Source: CAVYXZ01 sp963772595 (GTDB taxonomy: Bacteria > Chloroflexota > Anaerolineae > Aggregatilineales > Phototrophicaceae). Taken from it: 64,000 nucleotides of DNA. The stretch covers positions 372,001 to 436,000 of the forward strand of contig CAVYXZ010000016.1 in NCBI GenBank assembly GCA_963772595.1. The letters run 5' to 3'. A program made the position numbers and the translations under genes. Shown here in pieces: positions 57,232 through 64,000 of this stretch. The notes beneath the pieces were generated by a model. It did no database searches, was not told the origin of the DNA, and worked only from the letters and a program-made list of their open reading frames with translations. Each line of letters begins with the position of its first letter. Position 1 is the stretch's first letter.

Positions 57232-58380
57232 TTACCATTCAGCGATGCTGCCGTCGGCGTTGCGCCAGACCGGATTGTGCCAGTCGTGCCCCTCGGCGGC
57301 CTTCGCGCGAACTTTGGCTTCGTCGATGCGAATGCCCAGGCCGGGGCCGCTGGGCAGGGTAACGTAGCCGTCCTCATAGGCGAAGACCATCGGGTCTTCC
57401 AGATAATCCAGCAGGTCATTGCCCTTGTTGTAGTGAATGCCCAGACTCTGCTCCTGAATGAAGGCGTTGTGCGCGACCGCATCGACCTGGATGCAGGAAG
57501 CCAGCGCGATGGGTCCCAGCGGGCAGTGTGGGGCCAGCGCCACGTCGTAAGCCTCGGCCATGGAGGCAATCTTGATGACTTCGGAGATGCCGCCCGCGTG
57601 CGAGAGGTCCGGCTGAAGAATATCGACATAACCCGCTTGCAGCAGCGCCTTGAAGTCCCAGCGCGTGAACATGCGCTCTCCGGTGGCGATAGGGGCAGCG
57701 GCATGAATGGCGATCTCCCGCAGCGCGTCCAGGTTTTCTGGCAGGACTGGCTCCTCGATGAACAGTAAATTGTATGGCGCGAGGGCTCGCGCCAGGACCT
57801 TCGCCAGCGGCTTATGCACGCGGCCATGAAAGTCGATGGCGATGCCGAAGCCCGGTCCGGCAGCCTCGCGCACGGTGGCGACTCGTTCGATCACCGCATC
57901 GACAACGTCATGGCTCTCGACGTAGCGGGCTTCCTCGGTCGCGTTCATCTTGATCGCTTTGAAACCCTCGCTCATGCGCTCGCGGACGGCGTTGGCGAGG
58001 TCGGAAGGGCGGTCGCCGCCAATCCAGGAATAGACCTGAATCTTATCGCGCACCGGCCCGCCGAGCAGTTCGTAGACCGGAACACCGTGCCGCTGACCGG
58101 CGATATCCCACAGCGCCTGATTGATGCCCGCGATGGCGCTCATCATCACCGGGCCGCCCCGGTAGAAACGGGCGCGATAGAGCATCTCCCAGAGGTCCTC
58201 AATGCGGCGGGGATCCTGACCGACGAGGAAAGACTCCATCTCGCGTACGGCAGCGGCAACGGTGGCGGCACTGCCTTCGACAATCGGTTCGCCCCAACCG
58301 GAGATGCCTTCGTCGGTAGACACTTTTACAAAAAGCCAGCGCGGCGGGACACTGAACAATTCAATCTGTGTAATTTTCAT
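57232..58380 (-). CDS. dgoD: D-galactonate dehydratase-like enolase-superfamily enzyme
   Basis: 382 residues from ATG 58380. Mandelate racemase/enolase-family motifs are visible: the catalytic-loop Lys in GFKAIKMNATEE, metal ligands in AIDFHGRVHKPL (Asp and His), LLFIEEPVLPEN (Glu) and APIATGERMFTRWDF (Glu), the active-site His in ILQPDLSHAGGI, and APHCPLGPIALASCIQVDA. This arrangement matches galactonate dehydratase, which makes 2-keto-3-deoxygalactonate. The aldolase at 24.9 kb could complete the De Ley-Doudoroff route. Other sugar-acid specificities in the same subgroup cannot be ruled out. Confidence 0.85.
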   Translation of the reverse strand: MKITQIELFSVPPRWLFVKVSTDEGISGWGEPIVEGSAATVAAAVREMESFLVGQDPRRIEDLWEMLYRARFYRGGPVMMSAIAGINQALWDIAGQRHGVPVYELLGGPVRDKIQVYSWIGGDRPSDLANAVRERMSEGFKAIKMNATEEARYVESHDVVDAVIERVATVREAAGPGFGIAIDFHGRVHKPLAKVLARALAPYNLLFIEEPVLPENLDALREIAIHAAAPIATGERMFTRWDFKALLQAGYVDILQPDLSHAGGISEVIKIASMAEAYDVALAPHCPLGPIALASCIQVDAVAHNAFIQEQSLGIHYNKGNDLLDYLEDPMVFAYEDGYVTLPSGPGLGIRIDEAKVRAKAAEGHDWHNPVWRNADGSIAEW

Positions 58381-58495
58381 CTTGATAGCCCTGGGTGGAA
58401 GTAAATTGGCCCGCAAAGCGTAATGCCTTTGCGCGTGTCTGTCAACACAGGGGCTGGTATCATTGGACCGAATTTGCAGATGCATGGAGGTAAGG

Positions 58496-59254
58496 ATGCA
58501 GCTTGAAGCCAAGGTGATTGCAATCGTGGGCGGCACCAGCGGAATCGGTAGGGCGCTGTCTATTGGGTTGGCAGGAGAGGGCGCGGAAATCTTCACCGGC
58601 AGCCGCAGCCTGGATAAGGTCGAAGATACGGTCGCAGCTGTGCAGGAAGCAGGCGGTACGGCACATGGGCATGTCGTTGATGTGCTGGACCCGGCCAGCA
58701 TTGAGGCCTTCGCCAGCTTTGTGCAGGAGACGGCGGGCCGCGTCGATGGATTGGTCAACTGCGCGGGCGTGACTTCGCGCGCACCGGCTACGGAAGTCAA
58801 GATTGAGGATTGGGACCGTGTGCTGGACATCAATCTGCGCGGGACCTTCCTGAGCTGTCAGGCTTTCGCGCGGTTGATGATTCCTCAGGGCTATGGACGC
58901 ATTGTCAACACTGGCTCGATGGGGGCCTTCGCTTCGCTGAGCAACGTCGCGGCTTACTGTGCCAGCAAAGGTGCTGTCCAGATGCTGGGCAAAGCGTTGG
59001 CCTGTGAGTGGGCGCAGTACGGTATCGCCGTCAATACGCTCCACCCTGGCTTCTTCATTACAGAACTCAACCGCGAGGCGATTTCTCCAGGCACGGAACG
59101 TCGCGCGCTCATCGACTCCGGGACGCCGATGGGCCGGGTTGGTGAAGTTGAGGAACTGGTCGGCGCGGCGGCTTTTCTCTTGTCGGACAGCGCCAGCTAT
59201 GTAACCGGTTCGGATCTGGTGGTCGATGGAGGATTTCTGGCACACGGCATCTGA
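58496..59254 (+). CDS. Short-chain dehydrogenase/reductase (classical SDR)
   Basis: 252 residues from ATG 58496, preceded by GGAGGTAAGG. Cofactor loop VIAIVGGTSGIGRALS, the structural NCAG in LVNCAGVTSRAP, catalytic Ser in NTGSMGAFAS, Tyr and Lys in AAYCASKGAVQ, and the C-terminal SDSASYVTGSDLVVDGGF. Typical of classical SDRs oxidising sugar alcohols, gluconates or hydroxy acids. It is divergent from the galactonate dehydratase gene, and a sugar-acid role is plausible; the substrate is not predicted. Confidence 0.88.
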   Translation: MQLEAKVIAIVGGTSGIGRALSIGLAGEGAEIFTGSRSLDKVEDTVAAVQEAGGTAHGHVVDVLDPASIEAFASFVQETAGRVDGLVNCAGVTSRAPATEVKIEDWDRVLDINLRGTFLSCQAFARLMIPQGYGRIVNTGSMGAFASLSNVAAYCASKGAVQMLGKALACEWAQYGIAVNTLHPGFFITELNREAISPGTERRALIDSGTPMGRVGEVEELVGAAAFLLSDSASYVTGSDLVVDGGFLAHGI

Positions 59255-59313
59255 TGATACAATATGCGCAGCGAATATGGCATTTTTCTGGCAAATAGAC
59301 CCGGATTTGAACG

Positions 59314-60271
59314 ATGGAAGTGGAACGAAATGCGGGAATGCCCCTGGATCTGGGGCTGGTGTGCGAGAACTCGCGCGTCAATCGCAGCGCAGTGGAACGG
59401 CGGGCGGCGACCCTGGGGACGCGGCGCTCGGTCAAGAAGGACTGGCAGGCGGCCTGGCTGCTGAAGGCTGTTACCTGTATCGACCTGACGACCCTGGCAG
59501 GCGATGACACGCCCGGCAAGGTGCGCCGGATGTGCGCCAAAGGACGGCAGCCGGTACGGACTGACATCTTGGACGCGCTGGGTATGGCAGATCAGGGCAT
59601 CACTGTCGGGGCGATCTGTGTCTATCACAATATGGTCTGCGAGGCGGTGCAGGCGCTCCAGGGGACCGATATTCCGGTGGCTGCGGTCTCGACCGGCTTT
59701 CCCGCCGGGCAGATTTCACACAAGCAGAAGCTGGCTGAAATCGAAGAGTCGGTCAAAGCCGGGGCACGTGAGATCGACATCGTGATTTCGCGCGAGTACG
59801 CGCTGACGGGCAACTGGCAGGCACTCTACAACGAGATTACGGACTTCCGTGCGGCCTGCGGTGAGTCGCATATGAAGACGATCCTGGCAACTGGTGAACT
59901 GGGCACGCTGCGCAAAGTGGCCGAGGCCAGTTGGGTTTGTATGATGGCGGGCGCGGACTTTATTAAGACCTCGACCGGCAAGGAATCGGTCAATGCGACG
60001 CTGCCGGTCAGTCTGGTGATGGTGCGGGCGATCCGCGAATACGAGCACGAGACTGGCTACAAGGTCGGCTTCAAACCGGCGGGTGGCATTCGCGCGGCCA
60101 AAGAAGCGCTCAACTGGCAGATCCTGATGAAGGAGGAGCTGGGCGACGAGTGGCTGGAATCGAACCTGTTCCGCTTCGGTGCGTCGAGCCTGCTTGGGCG
60201 ACATCGAACGCCAGCTTTCGCATCACGTGACCGGGCGCTACGCCGCCAAGCATCATATGCCAGTGGGGTGA
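59314..60271 (+). CDS. deoC: Deoxyribose-phosphate aldolase (frameshift at the 3' end)
   Basis: About 318 residues, class I aldolase. The Schiff-base Lys218 lies in GADFIKTSTGKESV and the second active-site Lys in GFKPAGGIRAAKEAL. The chain has a 60-residue N-terminal extension relative to E. coli DeoC, as in eukaryote-like and actinobacterial forms. Removing a G from CTTGGGCGAC (about 60199) restores SLLGDIERQLSHHVTGRY and a stop at 60271. It splits deoxyribose 5-phosphate to acetaldehyde and glyceraldehyde 3-phosphate. It lies 6 bp before the ALDH16 gene, which could remove the acetaldehyde. ATG 59338 is an alternative start. Confidence 0.9.
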
Positions 60272-60277
60272 TGAATC

Positions 60278-62702
60278 ATGACTGTGGCTGAGATTTTCAA
60301 AACGATGGCATACGGTCCCGCGCCAGAAGCGCCCGATGCGGCGCAGGCCTGGCTGAAGGATCACGAGAATCATTTCGATCTGTTCATTAACAACCAGTGG
60401 GCGGCTCCCAAGAGCGGCCAGATACATGCCGGTATCCAACCCGGCAAATGGCGAGGCGCTGGCTCAGGTGGCTGACGCGGGCGCGGAGGACATTGACACA
60501 GCGGTCAAGGCGGCGCGCAAGGCCTTCAGCACCTGGGGCAAGACGCCGGGGCATGTACGCGCGCGGCATCTCTACGCTATCGCGCGCACGATCCAGCGGC
60601 ATCAGCGTTTGCTGTCCGTGCTCGAATCGCTGGACAACGGCAAGTCAATCCGCGAGAGTCGGGACATCGACATTCCGCTGGTGGCACGGCATTTCTATCA
60701 CCATGCCGGTTGGGCGCAGTTGATGGAGACGGAGATGGCGGGTTATGGGCCGGTCGGTGTGGTGGGGCAGGTGATCCCCTGGAACTTCCCGCTGCTGATG
60801 CTGGCCTGGAAGATCGCCCCGGCGCTGGCGATGGGCAATACGGTGGTCATCAAGCCCGCGCCCTATACACCGCTGACCGCGCTGCTCTTTGCCGAGATTC
60901 TGGCTGAAGCAGGTCTGCCACCCGGTGTGGTCAACATTACGACCGGCGGCGACGAAGCCGGGGCCAGCATCACGGCGCACCCGGATTTCGACAAGATCGC
61001 CTTCACCGGCTCGACGGCGGTCGGGCGGATCATCCGGCGCGTGACCGCCGGGACTGGCAAGAAACTCTCGCTGGAACTGGGCGGCAAGTCGCCGTTTATC
61101 ATCTTCGAGGATGCCGATCAGGACAGTGCCATTGAAGGCTTGGTCGATGCCATCTGGTTCAACCAGGGGCAGGTCTGCTGTGCCGGGTCGCGGATGCTGG
61201 TGCAGGAGAGCATCGCGCCGCGCTTCCTCGAGAAGCTCAAGGCGCGCATGGATAAACTGCGTACAGGCGATTCGCTGGATAAGAGCATCGACATCGGGGC
61301 GGTGATCGCGCCGGTGCAGCACGAGACGATCAGCAAATGGGTCGAGATTGGCCGTAAGGAAGGCGCGGAAATTTACCAGCCACCAATGGAGCTGCCGGGT
61401 GTGGGCTGTTATTTTCCGCCGACGCTGCTGACCAACGTCTCGCCTTCGTCGCAGGTGGCGCAGGAGGAAATTTTCGGGCCAGTGCTGGTGGCGATGACCT
61501 TCCGTACACCGGCTGAAGCGGTCGAACTGGCGAACAACACACGCTACGGCCTGGCAGCCAGCATCTGGAGCGAGAACATCAATCTGGCGCTGGAGGTGGC
61601 GACCAGGATCAAGGCCGGGAGCATCTGGGTCAACAGCACAAACCTGTTTGACGCGGCCTCTGGTTTTGGCGGCTACCGTGAGAGCGGCTATGGGCGCGAG
61701 GGTGGCAAAGAGGGCCTGTATGAATACACTCGCCCGGCCCATGAAAAGCCCCTGCACCTGACACCCGTGCCCAGCGAGGGCAAGGAACCCAAATGGGGCG
61801 CGCATGTGCCGCGTCACCCGGCCAATCTGGCTCCGTCGCCCAACGTCAACGGCAAGCTGCCCATCCTGGATCGTACCGCTAAGCTCTATATTGGCGGCAA
61901 GCAGAAGCGGCCCGATGGCAACTACAGCTATCCGGTGCTGGACCCGAACGGCAAGGTCGTGGGTGACGCGGGCGAGGGCAACCGTAAGGACATCCGCGAT
62001 GCGGTCGAGGCGGCGCACAAGGCCGAAGCCTGGGCACGCGGCACCGGGCATCTGCGGGCGCAGATCATCTACTACATTGCTGAGAACCTGAGTGCGCGGC
62101 ACGAGGAATTCGCCGGGCGTATTCGTGCCATGACCGGTGTGACCGCCAAAGCGGCCCAGGACGAGGTAGACGCCAGCATCAGCCGCCTGTTCACCTATGC
62201 AGCCTATGCCGACAAGTTCGGCGGTACGGTCCAGGAAACGCCCCTGCGCGGCCTGACGGTTGCGCTGAACGAGGCGATTGGCGTGGTGGGCATCGCCTGC
62301 CCGGATGAGTATCCGCTGCTCGGCTTCGTCTCGCTGATGGCCCCGGCAATCGCACGTGGCAATGCCGTTGTGGTCATTCCATCGCCGCCGTATCCGCTTT
62401 GTGCCACCGATCTGTATCAGGTCTTCGAGACCTCGGATCTGCCCGGCGGGGTGGTCAACATCGTGACCGGCAGCCGCGATCACCTGACGAAGACTCTGGT
62501 CGAGCATGATGACGTGGACGCCATGTGGTACTTTGGCAGCGCTGAGGGCAGCTACCATGTCGAGGCGCTGTCGGCGGGTAACATGAAGCGCACCTGGGTC
62601 AATTACGGCCAGACGCGCGATTGGATTACGCAAGGCGAGGGCGAGGAGTTCCTGCGTGAGGCGGTGCAGGTCAAAAATGTCTGGGTGCCGATGGGCGAGT
62701 AG
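60278..62702 (+). CDS. ALDH16-type double-domain aldehyde dehydrogenase (one frameshift)
   Basis: About 807 residues. The first domain (about 40-490) is a complete aldehyde dehydrogenase: VIPWNFPLLMLAWKIAPAL, FTGSTAVGR, the general-base Glu in LSLELGGKSP and the catalytic Cys in NQGQVCCAGSRM. The second domain (about 530-807) starts KLYIGGKQKRPDGNYSYPVL but lacks a catalytic Cys: the region reads FGSAEGSYHVEALSAGNMKR and ends KNVWVPMGE. This is the ALDH16 architecture. A +1 change near 60434 joins KSGQI to PVSNPANGEALAQV. It directly follows deoC, suggesting acetaldehyde oxidation or channelling. Confidence 0.88.
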
Positions 62703-62732
62703 CTTTTTATTCTACATTTGCGAAAGTGACTT

Positions 62733-63866
62733 ATGAGCGACAATTTCACAATCGATAGTACGGCTCTGCTGGCAAAGTGCAGGGCCACTTTTCAGTTTGC
62801 CGAGCAGCAGCTGCGGCATCTCATCACGACTTATCCCGATTATTTCCCCATGTATACCATGCAGGGGAAGTGGAAGCACAGCGGCGAAGCCTGGACCAAC
62901 TGGTGCGAGGGCTTCCTGGGCGGCCAGTTGTGGCTGGTCTATGAACAGAACGGTGAGGACTGGTGGCGCGAGCAGGCCGAGCATTATTCGCGCCTGATTG
63001 AACACCGCAAGACCGACCGCAACGTCCACGACCTGGGCTTTCTCTTCTGGTCCACCTGGAAGCGCTGGTATGATCTAACCGGTGATCCGGCCATCAATGA
63101 CGTGGTGGTCGAAGCCGGGACGACGCTGTCGCTGCGCTTCAAGGAGAAGGGGCAGTATCTGCGCTCCTTCGTGGCCGACGAGAGCCTGTTCATCGACATT
63201 ATGATGAACGTGGGCATCATCTTTTACGCCGGTCAGCAGAGCGGCAGCCTGGAAGTCCTCCGTAAGGCGACCCAGCACAGCCTGACCAGCCGCCGCTATC
63301 TGGTGCGTGGCGATGGCAGTACCTCGCACGAGGGCATTTTCGACACGGAAACGGGCGAATTCTTGCGCCAATCGACCCATCAGGGCTGGCGCGACGATTC
63401 CTCCTGGGCGCGCGGCCTCACCTGGGGGCTGTACGGCTTCGGCACGGTCTACCGCTTCACCAGCGATCCGCGCTTTCTGCAAACAGCGGAAGCCTGCGCC
63501 GCTTTCTACATTGAGAACACGCCCGCACACGGCATCCCGCCTAATGACTGGATGGAACCGGACCCGGCGAACCCCTACGAAAGCTCGGCGGCGGCCATTG
63601 CGGCCAGTGGATTGCTCCAACTGGCTGAGATTTGCGGTGATCCGCTGCGGGCGCGCTTCTACCGTGACTATGCGCTGCGCATCGTGGATACGCTGACCGG
63701 GCCGGAGTTCCTGGCGAACGAGACGCCGGGCTGGGAGGGCATTCTCAAGCACGGCATGTACCATGAGCGCAAGGGCCTGGGCGTGGACGAAAGCGTGATG
63801 TGGGGCGAATACTTCTTCCTGGAAGCGGTCAGCAAGGCCATTGAGGTGCTGTCTGATGGCGGATAA
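62733..63866 (+). CDS. Glycoside hydrolase family 88 (unsaturated glucuronyl hydrolase-like)
   Basis: A 377-residue (alpha/alpha)6-barrel protein. Family marks are MQGKWKHSGEAWTNWCEGFL, the catalytic Asp in HDLGFLFWSTWKRW, the second essential Asp in DESLFIDIMMNV, and SSWARGLTWGLYGFGTVYR. GH88 enzymes hydrate the 4,5-unsaturated uronic acid left by polysaccharide lyases and release it. There is no signal peptide, consistent with intracellular breakdown of imported disaccharides. The heparinase-like lyase at the left edge of the window is a functional counterpart, though 60 kb away. The next gene overlaps its end by 11 bp. Confidence 0.9.
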   Translation: MSDNFTIDSTALLAKCRATFQFAEQQLRHLITTYPDYFPMYTMQGKWKHSGEAWTNWCEGFLGGQLWLVYEQNGEDWWREQAEHYSRLIEHRKTDRNVHDLGFLFWSTWKRWYDLTGDPAINDVVVEAGTTLSLRFKEKGQYLRSFVADESLFIDIMMNVGIIFYAGQQSGSLEVLRKATQHSLTSRRYLVRGDGSTSHEGIFDTETGEFLRQSTHQGWRDDSSWARGLTWGLYGFGTVYRFTSDPRFLQTAEACAAFYIENTPAHGIPPNDWMEPDPANPYESSAAAIAASGLLQLAEICGDPLRARFYRDYALRIVDTLTGPEFLANETPGWEGILKHGMYHERKGLGVDESVMWGEYFFLEAVSKAIEVLSDGG

Positions 63867-64000
63867 GCAGGTCGCGCTGGTGACGGGCGCTGGACGCGGC
63901 ATCGGACGGGGCATCGCGCTGGCGCTGGCGGCGCAGGACTGGCGCGTCATCGTCAATTATCGCGGCAATGCCGAGGCGGCGGCGGAAGCTCTGGCGGCCA
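63856..64000 (+). CDS. Short-chain dehydrogenase/reductase (N-terminal part, runs off the window)
   Basis: ATG 63856 overlaps the GH88 stop by 11 bp. The visible 48 residues have the classical SDR cofactor motif VALVTGAGRGIGRGIALALA and WRVIVNYRGNAEAA, with Arg after the second strand suggesting NADP(H) preference. Translational coupling suggests a role in the uronate or sugar pathway. The active site lies outside the window. Confidence 0.85.
   Translation, partial: MADKQVALVTGAGRGIGRGIALALAAQDWRVIVNYRGNAEAAAEALAA

Noticed and set aside
57232..58833. Extended 533-residue start for the galactonate dehydratase gene
   Set aside because: Family similarity begins at MKITQIELF (58380). The upstream extension is the antisense of the SDR gene and its promoter region.

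Overview
The window looks like one contiguous piece of a Chloroflexota chromosome, probably class Anaerolineae. This is inferred from the high-GC coding style, the abundance of sugar-ABC systems with secreted binding proteins, a divergent GroEL paralogue, and Thr/Pro-rich LysM and lipoprotein-like envelope proteins. I saw no rRNA, tRNA, phage, transposase or CRISPR array. Coding density is high and most intergenic gaps are under 150 bp.

Layout. 1-2.3 kb (minus): a partial sugar isomerase and a heparinase II/III-like lyase. 2.4-11.1 kb (plus): GroEL-like chaperonin, Asp-box propeller, a sulfatase-like enzyme without the formylglycine Cys, two paralogous Gfo/Idh/MocA oxidoreductases flanking a sulfotransferase, MazG, a PD-(D/E)XK-like protein and a xylose-isomerase-like epimerase. 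11.1-18.6 kb (minus): a complete glycoside uptake and phosphorolysis operon (LacI regulator with a 20-bp palindromic operator, binding protein, MalF, MalG, GT4 glycosyltransferase, GH13_18 phosphorylase). 18.7-21.2 kb: two NAD-dependent epimerases and a flavodoxin. 21.3-24.9 kb: an orphan binding protein and an mhq-like quinone-stress locus (carboxylesterase, ring-cleavage dioxygenase, MarR regulator, operator repeats). 25-37.3 kb: a KDPG-type aldolase, then an unusual envelope system (tandem double solute-binding protein, FtsX/MacB-type permease, adaptor, two ATPases, LysM protein) with a divergent two-component system. 37.5-39.9 kb: a lone 806-residue GHKL ATPase. 40.2-55.6 kb: a nucleoside/pyrimidine island (BMP-type nucleoside ABC importer, NMT1/SsuA-type ABC importer, MmsA, beta-ureidopropionase, LLM flavin oxidoreductase, dihydropyrimidinase). 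55.6-64 kb: DUF2723 glycosyltransferase-like membrane protein, galactonate dehydratase, SDR, DeoC, ALDH16-type double aldehyde dehydrogenase, GH88 hydrolase and a partial SDR.

Taken together, the genes suit a heterotroph that scavenges polysaccharide, uronate and glycoside fragments and nucleosides. Deoxyribose phosphate would go through DeoC and ALDH16, and pyrimidine rings through dihydropyrimidinase, ureidopropionase and MmsA.

A caution about reading frames. Several dozen genes or gene segments are interrupted by frameshifts, densest at 26.4-32.3 kb and 46-49.3 kb. Nearly every one I phased is a single extra base, often in a short homopolymer, and removing it restores a textbook family sequence. 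I therefore treat them as probable assembly insertions, annotate each broken gene across its full restored span, and say so in each entry.
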